Positions 34,817 to 47,642 of a stretch of DNA of 64,000 nt are shown here, piece by piece. The translations under genes and the position numbers were made by a program. How positions within the stretch are numbered: the stretch's first letter is position 1; the number at the start of each line of letters is the position of its first letter. The stretch is from Silurus meridionalis (Eukaryota > Chordata > Actinopteri > Siluriformes > Siluridae), in assembly GCF_014805685.1 (NCBI RefSeq), contig NC_060902.1:5137286-5201285 (forward strand), given 5' to 3'. The notes under the pieces were generated by a model. The model worked only from the letters and a program-made list of their open reading frames with translations, had not been told where the DNA came from and ran no database searches.

Positions 34817-34935
34817 GTCAAGTAAAGTCAAATTTATTTCTATAGCGCTTTTCACAACGGACATTGTCTCAAAGCAGCTTTACAGAATTTAAGAGTTAAA
34901 ACAACAAAGGGAAAACCGAACCTAAGCTGCCAGAT
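34817..34935 (-). repeat. L2-like LINE 3' tail
   Basis: 'caaatttatttctatagcgc' and 'ggacattgtctcaaagcagc' identify the same tail family. Sequence beyond 34900 drifts out of homology. Confidence 0.85.
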
Positions 34936-36779
34936 AAACACAGAGTTAATTAATCCACTGCCACAAATAGAGACAAACACATTCACATTTAGCCCTGCTT
35001 TAACTGTCACAAGAAAACATCCTTGATGCTTACCACTCCATAAAATAGCAAAAATCTACCATTATTTAAATTCTTAGGGGTGTTCGTCTGTAATGAATGG
35101 AAGAACTTAAAAACATTACCAGGAACAAGGGATTTCTCTAAGAAACCTGAAAGGCCTATAATCTCCAAATCTGTATTTGTCTAAATTGCCAACCAATGAA
35201 AAGTTTTCACTCTAGCAAAGTGAAGATATCGATCTACTAGTCATAGGCCAAACTCCAACCTCTGGCCTAAGCAAGACTGTCATGACAGGGATGTTAAAAT
35301 AACTTTGCTGGTTGATTCTGAGGGGGAAAAAAGCATTTACGAAACGTTCAACCAGAAGGTCATTTTGAGTATACTTCAGAACAAAGAACCTGACCAAGGC
35401 ATGGAGGGTACGTTTTAGGGTGAAGTAGGCTAAAGCATTTTGAAGGGGTTGAAAACTTAAAGTTCAGCCTTGCTGTTTTGTCCAGTGCCCTTAAATATGA
35501 CACTTCTTTTTCTTTACAGCTCTTGTTATTTCTCAAAAGAAATCTTCATTAAACACTGGTTGCTATATTTAGACACAAGTGACAGGTTTTTATGTGTTTC
35601 TTTAGATATGATTACATTTCTACCCATCTGAACATTGAACAATAAAGAAATCAATAAGACCAATTTTACAATAGTTAAAATGAAATTTGGTTATGAAATA
35701 TCAATGCTATCTTACTGAAATGCCACTGGAATCTGAGTCACTGATGGCAGGCATGTTTTTTTGTACTAAAGTGATAATTAAAGTTACAGATTATAAGAAT
35801 GATGCACTCATGAAAGCTTTAATGCTTCCCAAGCAATTAGATCACCATATAAAATAATTGTGCTAGAACAAATTTCAGCTCAGTCCGTATGAGGCTATCT
35901 GATTTTAGCACTCTCCCAATGTATGATCACTCCTCACATTTCCCGCCAAGTTTCATTTACTTACATCCAAGCAATCATAAGTTACAGCTTATTGGATAAA
36001 TGAACAAAATGAATAAACCTTCTGTTAATTAATTATGTGAATTATAATATATTTATTATATTCAAATTATATATAATATAAATTAAGCCCTATTCATTGA
36101 CCAATTTTCTGCATGATTTGTTTTAAGAGGAATAAAAATCCTGTTTGAGTACCTTGTGCTTGGACCCCTAAAAACAAATAATTGATTTTTAACATCTGAA
36201 CAGTCAGAAGATTTTTTAATATCCTGTGATAGCAGCTCTGTCAATATTCATAGATCAATATTAATCGTCTGTCAAAGCATGCCCTATCATATTTTATTCC
36301 TTACTTATATTTACCCACCAATCAGACCATTTTTTATGTTTAATACATCACTGAACCAACAATCAGGGCACTTATTTTCAGCATGTAGGTCAAGCACACA
36401 CAAAATTTGGAACATGAAATTACTATTAAGCAATAAACGTAAAAACCCAGAAAGCAGAAAAGTAATTTTTGTTTTGGATATTGTTCTATGCCAAATACAA
36501 CAATTGTAATAGGAAAGATGTGAATGAAGTGAACTTAATTCAATTAAATTCACTCAACTAAACCACTCTGTGACACTTATCAACTATTATTTACATAAAC
36601 ATTAATACAGCAATCTGACAATTTCATATCAGGTCAGACCTCCAAAATGCAACTGTGTGTAAAAAATTATTGAATGTCAGACTTGGCAATTTTTGATGTG
36701 TAGGAGGTCTGCAATTTTACATTAAAATATTATGTTATTGCTCAATAATGTAACAAATAATCCATAGGCAGATGAGGCA

Positions 36780-36960
36780 ATAAGCATATATATTATATCA
36801 GGAATGATTGACAGCCCTGGCCCATTTTCCAAATCTCCTGTAATGTTTCAGCTGGTATTCTCATCTCCACTGATATTCCCGCATGAAAAGAGGCGCTGAC
36901 GTGGCATTGTTGATTTCTATCACAGTAATTGGAGAAGGTTTTGAGTTCATTCAAGTGAAA
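36780..36960. promoter_or_regulatory. Possible conserved non-coding block (TGATTGACAG site)
   Basis: Contains TGATTGACAG (36805-36814), the consensus for PBX/MEIS-type TALE homeodomain dimers. It lies within about 180 bp of mixed-composition unique sequence flanked by AT-rich DNA. Inferred only. Confidence 0.25.
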
Positions 36961-38587
36961 CACAATCTACCAAGATAAAAAAAAAACAGGGCTGCATAAG
37001 GGAAAAAAATTGTTAATAAGGCTGCATTATAGCATATGTTATCAATGTTGGCTTTAACACCTGACATGTGGTTGCCTAATAGGCTGATAGGATTAAATGG
37101 GGAGAATTATGATTTATTATGTCATATTTAATAATCATTAATTTTGTAAGGATTTAAAAAATGTTATATGTTGTGCTATATACATAAGAGTACAGTTGTT
37201 TTTGGTTGTTTTATTTGTTAAATAAGGTACAACGCTGGAGTTTCTTTTTTTAATGTTTGGATAAAAAAAGGACGTCGTGAATAAATTTGTGTTGCGTTGA
37301 AGGTTTTAATTTCTCCATTTATATTTCTTATTTTTAATAAAAAAATGGCCACAGAAATTTTTTGTGATTTTTAGGCTTCAAGAGGTTTTAAATCTAGATT
37401 CTATTAGAGAGATAATTAGCAAACCGAGCAACCAACAGCTTGATTGTATAACCCAATACTATGAAGCCTTTTTAACAAGATGCTGTGGTCAACTGTGTTA
37501 AAAACCTTAAGGAAAAAGAGCTGAACATGTCTTTTTACAGTCTAAAGCTTCAAAACTGTCATTGGTCTTTTTTTGCAGCAGCAGCAGCCACAGGAATAGT
37601 ACTGTGTTGTTTCCAGAGACCAGACAGAAAAACAGACAATACAATGTTCCTTTCCATAAATTGCTTCAGGTTTTTTTTATCATGATATACAGGTAGCTCC
37701 TTTGTTATTCATAATTGAAGAATCCTCACCTTTGAAATGTGGGAGAATTAGGTTCAGGAAACATTTTCTTAGTTTAGAAATATATTATTATCTCTAAATA
37801 TGCACTTGGGGACAAAAACGACTTATGGGCTTCTTTATGCAAGTCAATGGAAGAAAAAAAAGAACACACAGGCTATGATAGTTCTTAGAATGCTGTATTT
37901 TCCTGGTTTCCTTTTCTGTCTTTGACAAGAAACTTCATGAAACATTTACAGAGCTCTATCCAGCAACAACATGCCACTTTATCAGTACTGTTCCACCCTG
38001 GCTCTCCAAGAAGCAGCCGAATGTGCTTTATTGCACAGGAGTGGTAAACACTTTAGTTTTTTAGTGCTAGCTGTGGACAAATTTATTTATCACATACAAA
38101 TGTTGTCTTGATGTGGAAAGTATGTTTGGCCAACCTTTTTTTTTTTTTAAACCATGATTTCTAAAGTTTGAGCACTTCCGCTCTTTACTTCCACCATTTC
38201 AGTTTGGAACAGGCTAAAGTAAATCCATTCACTCATGAAAATGAGAGTCCTGGATGTCCAACAACATTCCAGCAATGTACTAAAAAATAATAATTTGGTG
38301 AAAAAAAGCTGAACGTTTAATTTAAGTAAAGGCAGTGTCTTGTTTGATGTGAGAGTAGGGAGAGTAGGGGGAAAGTATTAAATATGTGGGATGAGATTCA
38401 GAAAAGAGGAGTTTCTGATGGCCAGGCATGGCAAAGCAAGCTTCTGTCTCTTATATGCTAGTTTTACTGAATGACCAAAGGCAATATACTGTATTTTTAG
38501 ATACTTTATCAGTATCAATACAAAAATCTATAGTGTGATGTTGAAATCTTTAAAGAAAAACATTTACAGATCTCATTAAAATGCAAC

Positions 38588-38864
38588 AAAAATATGGTTG
38601 AGGCAGTGCTAGATAACTATGGTGCTCACACAAAATATTTCACTTAGGGTGTACTCACGTTTGTTGCCAGCTATTTTGACAATAATGGCTGTATGTTGAG
38701 TGATTTTCAGAGGACAGTAAATCTGTACTGCTGTACAAGCTGCACATTGACTTCTCTGAAATATTCCCAAGTTTCAATTCTATATTATTGTCCGTTGAGA
38801 AGATCTACTAAAATAGTTGCTGAAATGTGAGGGGTGTACTCACTTTTGTGAGATACTGTAACAA
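38588..38864 (+). mobile_element. Tc1-like 3' end
   Basis: 'ggcagtgctagataactatg' corresponds to the C-terminal AVLDN(N)G codons. It runs through a 3' non-coding part to the terminal 'tcacttttgtgagatactgt' and A. Same family as 8795-9056 and 50607-51581. Confidence 0.85.
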
Positions 38865-40254
38865 AATGGAGGCCAAATTAAACATTCTGAAATATATGTA
38901 TTTCACTCAAGGTTTATATTTTACATATTAAAAAGTATTTCATATTCAATAAAGAAAAGAATGCAAATAGAAATAGAACCATCTGTTCTACTGGTTGGAG
39001 AATTATGGAACCATTGTGTATACACATCAATACTGTCAAGCATGCAATAAATACATAATACATAACACATTAACAGAAACCCTTATATGGTATGGAGTGT
39101 TTCCTTGTACATGCACATTAATCATGCACAGTCTATGACAGGAACATTGAGAGAACCCCAATGGTAAGTGAGTCAAAAGCAGGACACACACATGTTTAAG
39201 TTAAATATAGACCAAAAATAGGTTAGCTTACATTAATTCACAATGGAGGGGTAATACACAATCGAAGATGCTTAGATGCTAAGCAGTGTGGTTATATGCA
39301 GCTGTGGAAGGCTCTTTGCTTCAGGGTCCTGCTGCAGTCAGTTAATCAGATTAACTTACTGACCTAAATAAATTGTGCTAAGCCGCTTCGAAAATAAAAA
39401 CATTTCAGCCTATGTCATGAGGTACGTATAAACATTGATCTTCTTCGGAATACCTTAATACTACCCAAGATTCAATGTGACGCCATCATTTATAATCTCA
39501 ATTATAACCCTTTCATAAATCACTGTCACACACTATCTGTATGGCCATTTTTTTACTTAAAATCAATAAATTAATAAAACAAGATGCAACTGCATAAACT
39601 ATGCAAATACTTGTCTATAGTGGAGGTCAAAACACAGACAGAGAAAGACTCAAATAGACATTCTTATAATAGTCAAACATTTGTAGAACAGGTGAACGTA
39701 GCAAGGCATTACAATTCTTACAATACAAAGAGGAGACAGGACTGAAATAGAATTAAAATGCAAACATGAACAAATGTGTTCATAAAGAAGAAGAAAAATA
39801 AGAAAGATGACATCACTATGCATCACTATGGCAATTCTACTTTGTCTGTTAAAAAAAAAAAAAAAAGGTTTCGAGATTTTTTTCCTCACTTTTTTCCTTA
39901 TTGTGTGAAAACCAAAACCAAAATGAATATAATATTTAACTCATTGATCTCTAGTGCAATGATATATTTAATTAAAAAAATTCATTCTGGTTCAGCAGAA
40001 CATCATCTATGTCAATGATTTTGCAAATGAAATTACAGGATATGTCATGCTATACAGCTTATCAACAAATAAAGATGTCAATTTCTTTTAGAGAAAATTT
40101 AATATACCCATTTTCTTTTAAAATGCATCTTATAGGATTCGAATTTGACTCAGATCTTGTATGAAGATCTATAATTTTTCAGACTAGTATGGTTTAGATA
40201 CAGATAATAAAAATAATAACAATACATTAGATTACATATTCCCATTGATAATAC

Positions 40255-40650
40255 CAGTGGTGGGCTATCAGGGTCACCAAAGCCTTCTCTGCTGGCCTAA
40301 ACACTATCAGAACCACTGACCTACATTTACAACCTAAATTCTAATATTTGTTCCAAGAAATTGTATTAATTTATTCACAACAGTTTATTCTCTTTATTTC
40401 AGAGTGTTTCTTTTGGCTGCACTGCTTCCAGTACGTGTATGTGAATGTTAGATTTTTTGTTCAATCAGATTTAAGCCTCTATGTGCTGCCATGTCAATCT
40501 AATCTGCCCAGGGCCTTCATAGTCAGTACTGCTGGCCAATGTACCTTAAACTATATTAGCAATGGGTCTGTTTCTTTAAACAATCAGATTTCCTCACAGC
40601 ATATTGTCAGCATTTTCCGTCCTCTGATTGGTTGTTCAGAGACAAACCGT
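40255..40650 (+). mobile_element. hAT-like element end (copy A)
   Basis: Begins CAGTGGTGGGCTATCAGG. The stretch up to 'tattagcaatgggtctgttt' and 'gtcagcattttccgtcctct' is the inverted complement of 52783-53342. Only one terminus is recognised. The CAGTGG start suggests hAT. Confidence 0.65.
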
Positions 40651-41130
40651 TACAGCGAAGTTCGACTAGCGATCAGCAAACATCAATACATTTGAGTTAG
40701 AATTTTTACACCCACAATATCTGAATTTCATTATAGATTATCATAATACATAATTGCAGAATCATCCTAGCCATATACATTTAATATGCACATTGCTCAG
40801 AAACTGCAGTTACTTTAGCAGAGGAAAAAAATTCAGCAGATTAATATCATGCTTTTTTGTTTTGTTGTAGCAGAGGCACACCATGATAAATGAAACAACA
40901 TGCATGTGTGATTGAGAGTTTTTCCTCTTTCCCTTTTATTTTATTCAATATAGTGATGTTTTAGGGTTTTTTTGTATTCACTGTAATTTCTATCCACATG
41001 CCTCAAGAAGGAATGAGAGCATGAAGCATTTCAGAAGGAGGTACTTTCCACAAGCAATTAGGGCTCTGAATAGAACCTCTAATCAGCCATAATCTCCTTT
41101 ATCTCAGTTTTGTGGACACATATCCACTAA

Positions 41131-41648
41131 CATCCACTATTTGGACACAAGTATTAGTACACTGTCCCTGAATTTCCTGCCATTTGTGGCTCTTTCCTAA
41201 ATTGTTACCACAAAGTTGAAGGCAGACAATTGTATAGGATGTCTGTGGATGTGGTAACATTTAAATTTCAGTTCACTTGATATGCAAGACCCGAACCTGT
41301 TCCAGGTTTGTATACAAAGCAAGCTTCATGAAGGTATGGATTACCTGGTTACAGTAGAAGATATTGTGTGGCCTACTATCAAGATCTGAGCTCAACCCTA
41401 TTAAACACCTCTGGGATGAATTGAAATGTTGGCTGTACCCCAGGCCTCCTCACCACATCAGTACCTGACTTTATTAACGTCCTTCTGACCAATCTCTACA
41501 AGCACACTTCAAGATCTCATAAAACATCTTTCCAGAAGAGTAAAGGTTATTATGACAGCAAATAGGTATAATGTGGAATGGTATGTTTAAAAACACATAT
41601 GAATCTTATGATCAGGTGTCGACAAACTCTATCAGTCCATATAGAGTA
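41131..41648 (+). mobile_element. Tc1-derived non-autonomous element
   Basis: Left end 'cactatttggacacaagtat', right end 'cagtccatatagagta'. 'ctattaaacacctctgggat' followed by GAA is the decayed PIEHLWDE codon block of a Tc1-type transposase. Same family as 6443, 7119, 34387 and 62785. Confidence 0.82.
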
Positions 41649-43160
41649 TCATGCATTCCAGCAGCACGAACACTCAATACAAATATGTGTTAAAGTGGAA
41701 TTTGCCTCGTAAGCATTCCTGACTAAACAACACTGTGCTTCTCCTTTGTGTCACTGATTTCCCAGCTGGAGGGAGGGTGAAGAAGGGCAAAAAGTCAGAG
41801 AGAAGCTGTTTTTCTCCTGCATAATAAGAGCTATTGATTTACCTGTAAGGTTCTTGGTTGAGCTGCCTGTATGAGCTGATCTATGGAGGGCCTGGGGGTC
41901 TGTCTACATATATAGACTCCAGGTAGTAACTGCAGTGTATTTAAGTAATTAATGTAGATGAGCTTATTTGTGACAAATCCTCTTAGGCTGAAGACATTTA
42001 TTTGGCAGATTTTTTTTACTCTACCTAAATAAGATGTCTTATATGCTTAATTTTTCATTTGCCTTAATGATTGTTTAAAGTTTTTATGTTAAAGTATTGT
42101 TGGTGAATGTTAAAATACTATACTTTTCTAGGTTTGCATGTATTTCCTAGATTTTACGCATTTGCTTTTACATTTTAAGCTTTCACATGGCCACTGCAGA
42201 TGTTTGCAATTTCCCCACTGTGGGACGAATAAAGGTATATCTCAAACCAGAACCTGGGTGCAATTGAGATCACATAGTTGTTCTCTTAAAAACAAGTGCA
42301 ATACCAGCTTTAAAAAAAAAAAGAAAATGATAGGACAATGTCAAATCTTCAACAGTTCAATCAGCTTTAATCAAAATATGATTAATAAAGTGCTTTCCAG
42401 CTCTCTTCAAGCTGCTGTTTTTGGTGTTACCCTCCCATTTTCACTGTATTCACCAGTCATTATTCTGGTTTTCACTGATTGATCTAATTATTAGCTCACC
42501 ATTTGTCTAGTCTTTGTCTTGTGTACTATGGTGTGTTCCACAGTAAAGAGTTTGGTGTAAGGTTTCTAGCTTCCATTCTTTAGTCTCAAACTTTGCCTCA
42601 TTACTAGTTCCTTTTTATATTATATAATACAACATATATTATAATTTTCTTATTCAAAGATTTTTAGTTATTTTTACTATTGACCGATATTGCCTCATCT
42701 TAACACTAAACAGAGTTATAATAATAGAAGCCAGATATAAGCATACCTCAATGCTGATATCTATTTGTAAAATTTCAGTTGCTGTACACTCACGAGTGTA
42801 GTGCTACAGAAAAAAATTAATAGAAAAGTTCAAGAATATAATCTAATCCTTATTATGTCATAAATAATATAATAAATAGAAACATCTAACATCCCACACA
42901 AACCTTCAGGGCTTCACTCAGTGTGAGTTGAGAGCAAATGTCAAGCAATAATATTCCTGCTAACAAAACTGAATAATACACATCGTATCTAACTTTTGTC
43001 CTCACTAACCCTGCTCTCTCTGCCTGTGTCTAAAATGACTGGAGTACACTAATATCTTTAGTAACCCTTTACAACTTGGATAGAATGGTGGATAAGGAAT
43101 ACTTTTTTTTTTACCAGAGAAACTGGGTGTGAAATTAGAATATACCCTGGTTGTGATGTG

Positions 43161-43165
<5 letters not shown>

Positions 43166-43225
<60 letters not shown>
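43166..43225. repeat. (CA)n microsatellite
   Basis: About 30 CA units. Confidence 0.97.
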
Positions 43226-43227
<2 letters not shown>

Positions 43228-43585
43228 CATTAACTCATTTTCACCAGAGGTCAATTTAGAGACACTACGTCACCTACTGGCAAGCTTATGGGAAAATGAG
43301 AGGAAACAAGGGGGAAACAGGGATGAAACCCATATGGACACAGGGTGACCATATGAAACAAACAAATAAGATAAAATTAGATAAAATAAGTGTGTATCTT
43401 TGACAATGCAAAAGTTTATAACAATTGCATATGCATATTCATAACAATAACATAACAATATGCATAACCCTATGTCAAATTTCAATTATGATTTTGAAGT
43501 ATCTGCCAAATACATTGTTTTATATTACTTGTAACAATCTTTCCACATATCTGTAGAGAACAGGAGCAGAGCACACAGATAAATT

Positions 43586-43949
43586 CAGTGGAACCTTGAT
43601 TCTCAAAACCATGACACTCGCAACCTCGATAGTTCGCAACTTTTCATTTGGAAACGGACCAAGAGTAACTCGCGAAAAATCTCATAGGTTGTGAGTCGCT
43701 CGAAAAGTCCGGAGTAACTTTTCAGAACAGAGTTTGTACTAATAAATTACATAATTATTATTATTATTCATTTAAAGTAGTAAATAAAACATTTATGACA
43801 AGTAATTCACAATTTTTGTTGAGTTTACAGTACATGTACAATTCCCCTTGAAAAAGAAACCATCAAATGAGAGTCTCAACCTCGCGATTTTTTGTTACTC
43901 GCTAGGGGTCATAGAACGTGACCCCTGCGAGTATCGAGGTTGCACCGTA
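43586..43949. mobile_element. Tigger/pogo-like MITE
   Basis: The left end CAGTGGAACCTTGATTCTC and the complement of the right end, CGGTGCAACCTCGATACTCG, form an inverted repeat of the pogo/Tigger type, with TA next to the right end. The interior has the sub-terminal 'actcgcgaaaaatctcatag' and 'gtcgctcgaaaagtccggag' typical of these elements. No transposase. A (ATT)n interruption lies at about 43755. Confidence 0.85.
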
Positions 43950-44699
43950 TTTCTTAACCAGGTAATATACAGCTCTTTGGCTACTTACAAAGATGTCAGC
44001 CAGGTTACTATTAATAAATGTTCTTCTCATTCTGCTTTTTATAGCTTTTTAATATTTAGTCACTATAATCAGTCTTAAATGATTTAGGATTCAAGGACAG
44101 CCCCAAAAAAAGTAGTTTGGGTCAATTAATGACTGGGGATAGTTGTATGAAAGGAACTTTAGCTGAATCTTTTCATGGTGAGAGAGTGGCGATTTTATTA
44201 AACATCAATAATAATGTACACTGCCTTATAATATTGATGAGTTTACAGCAAAAATTATAATAAATAGAAGGTCAGAAGATTTACTTTAAGTTGAAGGTCT
44301 TTCTAATTAGCAAATTTGTATTATTGTTGAACATTGTGTAGAATACACTGTCATATCTGTGCTTTTTTGTGTTTAATGAATGCTTAACGTATTAAAGTGG
44401 ACTTAGTTGGTACAACAATAGTCTCTGCTGTAACTGCTATGTCTAGTCTGGCATTGGACAAAGCCATGTTTTTGTGCCAATCTGTCACTTGGCACAGAGT
44501 ATAGGAGCGAGTGTTAAACAAACAAGTGTGCCAGTATTATGTCATTCTCACGCTTCTCCAGTTCATAGGAATACCAGCTACCGATGTGGTGAACTAAAAT
44601 CCTTGATTACTGTCACACATCTTGCCTTTGTGTTAAAAGGTGGAGTGTTAGAAATCTGAGTGCATGACACAATTGAACAGAATGATGTGTGTTTTTGTG

Positions 44700-44960
44700 A
44701 TTAACACAATAAGTGGTGAATCATTTGCCTGTAAGGTTATTCGTTTAGAGGTACTTAGCCAGCAGGTCGTGAACAATTGTAATCATTTGTAAATAACCCT
44801 TTTGAAAGCGGCAGTCAAAATGTCACTTTGTAATGATGTCAAACTGATTAAATTAATGTTGCATTACTCACATACTTCAAATTAATCAAACATGCCCCAT
44901 GTGAATAATTAGTTAATGATATAATTGCCATGGGTCTTTAATTAGTTCCTTTGGATTGGT
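44700..44960. promoter_or_regulatory. Possible conserved non-coding block (homeobox-site rich)
   Basis: Non-repetitive sequence with clustered TAAT cores, including 'ttaaattaatgttgcatt', 'caaattaatcaaacatg', 'gaataattagttaatgat' and 'ctttaattagttcc'. The composition is typical of intronic enhancers of neural genes, but conservation is not testable here. Confidence 0.25.
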
Positions 44961-45794
44961 TATCTCTACCGTAAAGTATAATAGTATAATTGCAATAAGA
45001 TGTAAAACAGCCAGCTGGGTAAGGACTCAGGATACGCACAACAAAGCCTCAATGCATGCTAAGTCATGTGACAAGGAAAGCGCATAAAGAGTAGGAGCAT
45101 GGATATTTATTAAACTGTGACAGAAATCCAATGTTCTCCGCAATGCTCTTTAATGAAACTCTGGCGTGCCTAAAACCAACAAAACAGCAATATTAGGTCA
45201 GCGCTAAGAGTCCAGCAGCCACCATCATATGACCTAGAGCAAATAATAGAGACAAATAAGGACAACAAGACTCTGATCTGAAATGCCACCTATAATAATG
45301 TCCTGGAGGAGAAAACAAGTACAATGGAATGCAAAAAAAAATCCTATTAAGATTGGAAATTAACCTTTGAGTCTCCAACAGAATGGTCCAACCCTGGCAA
45401 TGTGGTGCTTCTAATTCCTTGTGTTTCCCCTCCTTGAAAATACAGAATGTTCTTAAATAGCATGCTTGGATTAGGTTGTAAGGACAGTCACAAATGAGAC
45501 ACCCACTTGTACACTTCATTCACGTCCTTGCTAAACTCATGCTTTAACTAGAAGATTCTCTGGCCATCATGTTAACTAATAACTGTAGCATAAAGCATAA
45601 CAGATTTGGTGATAGAAGAAAAAGAAGAAGAAGACTTTAAAATGCTGCCTTTTGCATTTAAGGTTTACAATGGAACAGTATGATTTTTATATAAACCATT
45701 TCTTTCTTTAATTTTTTTACTATTTCCCTAAGGGATCAATACAGTAAATTAATGGGTTTTTATTAGCTAACTCAATTTAGGTAAACAAAAAAGA

Positions 45795-46573
45795 AAACAA
45801 AATATAACAAAGATATAATGTAGTAATCATTTTGCTTCATTAGATTTTATGTTCTCTTTTTTGCAATTACATGTTCTCATGAACATGTAATTTAGTTTAA
45901 TCTAATTTACTGGTTATATCTGTTTAATGTCTTACACTGTACAAGTTGTACAGTACTTGGGTATGTAGTGACTGGACTAGTAGTGTAGAAGCATATACAA
46001 CTCTTGCACTAAATAGAAATGGAAATTACCATGCCATACCTCCCATCACCAAACCACAAGGGCAGCCTTCTTAAACATTTTGCTGTAGGGGCATTACTTA
46101 GTGTGTCAACCATTTAGAAAAACCGCTGTGTTACCCACTGGCTCAGATTCCATTATTGCATATCTCATAAGTATTAGCAGAGCACCACTCTCTAAAAGTA
46201 CAGTTCTTTAGATGATAAATGGCTAAAGCTTTCTAAAAAACTTGGTACAGTGGAAAACCCTCTGTTGTAAGATCTCTGGAGGGTTTGACACATTGTTTTT
46301 TTCAGTACGACAACACTATTCGCAATGAAAAAACTTTTTTGTTTTTGCAAACAAATGTTTGCCAAATTAACCTCAATGTAATGGTCGAGAATGTTCAAAT
46401 CATGCACCCACAATATTTAATCAGTGCAATTGAATATATATTTACTTACACCTTTATGCAATGTCAAGTCAAGTCAAGTTTATTTCTATAGGGTTTTTTT
46501 TACAACAGACATTGTCTCAAAGCAGCTTTACAGTATTTTAAGAGTTAAGGTGAAACCCATTGGACCATTGTCC
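45795..46573. repeat. Tandem duplication, copy 1 (779 bp)
   Basis: Direct repeat with 46574-47351. The only differences I see are six versus five T at about 45856 and 'gcaattgaat' versus 'gcaagtgaat' near 46430. Both breakpoints lie in 'aaacaaaatataa', which occurs a third time after copy 2 (47352-47364), indicating a microhomology junction. Confidence 0.96.
46464..46560 (-). repeat. L2-like LINE 3' tail (in duplication copy 1)
   Basis: 'caagtcaagtcaagtttatt' with 'gacattgtctcaaagcagct'. The short CAAGT repeats are the complement of the LINE's terminal repeat. Confidence 0.85.
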
Positions 46574-47351
46574 AAACAAAATATAACAAAGATATAATGT
46601 AGTAATCATTTTGCTTCATTAGATTTTATGTTCTCTTTTTGCAATTACATGTTCTCATGAACATGTAATTTAGTTTAATCTAATTTACTGGTTATATCTG
46701 TTTAATGTCTTACACTGTACAAGTTGTACAGTACTTGGGTATGTAGTGACTGGACTAGTAGTGTAGAAGCATATACAACTCTTGCACTAAATAGAAATGG
46801 AAATTACCATGCCATACCTCCCATCACCAAACCACAAGGGCAGCCTTCTTAAACATTTTGCTGTAGGGGCATTACTTAGTGTGTCAACCATTTAGAAAAA
46901 CCGCTGTGTTACCCACTGGCTCAGATTCCATTATTGCATATCTCATAAGTATTAGCAGAGCACCACTCTCTAAAAGTACAGTTCTTTAGATGATAAATGG
47001 CTAAAGCTTTCTAAAAAACTTGGTACAGTGGAAAACCCTCTGTTGTAAGATCTCTGGAGGGTTTGACACATTGTTTTTTTCAGTACGACAACACTATTCG
47101 CAATGAAAAAACTTTTTTGTTTTTGCAAACAAATGTTTGCCAAATTAACCTCAATGTAATGGTCGAGAATGTTCAAATCATGCACCCACAATATTTAATC
47201 AGTGCAAGTGAATATATATTTACTTACACCTTTATGCAATGTCAAGTCAAGTCAAGTTTATTTCTATAGGGTTTTTTTTACAACAGACATTGTCTCAAAG
47301 CAGCTTTACAGTATTTTAAGAGTTAAGGTGAAACCCATTGGACCATTGTCC
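46574..47351. repeat. Tandem duplication, copy 2 (778 bp)
   Basis: Second unit of the near-identical direct duplication. It includes its own copy of the L2-like tail. Confidence 0.96.
47242..47338 (-). repeat. L2-like LINE 3' tail (in duplication copy 2)
   Basis: Identical to 46464-46560 and carried along by the tandem duplication. Confidence 0.85.
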
Positions 47352-47469
47352 AAACAAAATATAAATTACACAAAAATTATTAAATAATTACAGTAATTAC
47401 ACACTAAACAGTCAAAGTAAAAGTTCTCACTTTTTCTAAAAAAAAGGGGTACAACCTTTCTGTTTATAA

Positions 47470-47618
47470 CCAACCCCAGCCACTCTTAGTGCCGGTCCCA
47501 AGCCCGGATAAATGGGGAGGGTTGCATTAGGAAGGGCATCCAGCGTAAAAACACGTGCCAAATCAAACATACGGATGATCCGCTGTGGCGATCCCTGATG
47601 GGAGAAGCCGAAAGAAAG
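47470..47618 (+). repeat. Short RTE-related element (leader fused to RTE 3' end)
   Basis: The last ~45 bp ('gatgatccgctgtggcgatc' then 'gggagaagccgaaagaaag') match the 3' terminus of the LINE at 14255-14300. The preceding ~100 bp ('gtcccaagcccggataaatg', 'gggttgcattaggaagggca') are unrelated to that LINE's ORF. It looks like a non-autonomous, RTE-mobilised short element, or an internally deleted RTE. Confidence 0.7.
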
Positions 47619-47642
47619 TTTTTATTTTGAGGAAATGCAGCA

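Noticed and set aside
40348..40695. 115-codon frame
   Set aside because: Overlaps the hAT-like end and runs past it; no transposase motif.
45193..45519. 108-codon minus-strand frame with several Cys
   Set aside because: No domain, no splice signals, ordinary intronic composition.
46192..47191. Two identical 73-codon frames (46192-46413 and 46970-47191) suggesting a duplicated gene
   Set aside because: They are identical only because the whole 778-bp block is duplicated. No coding signature.
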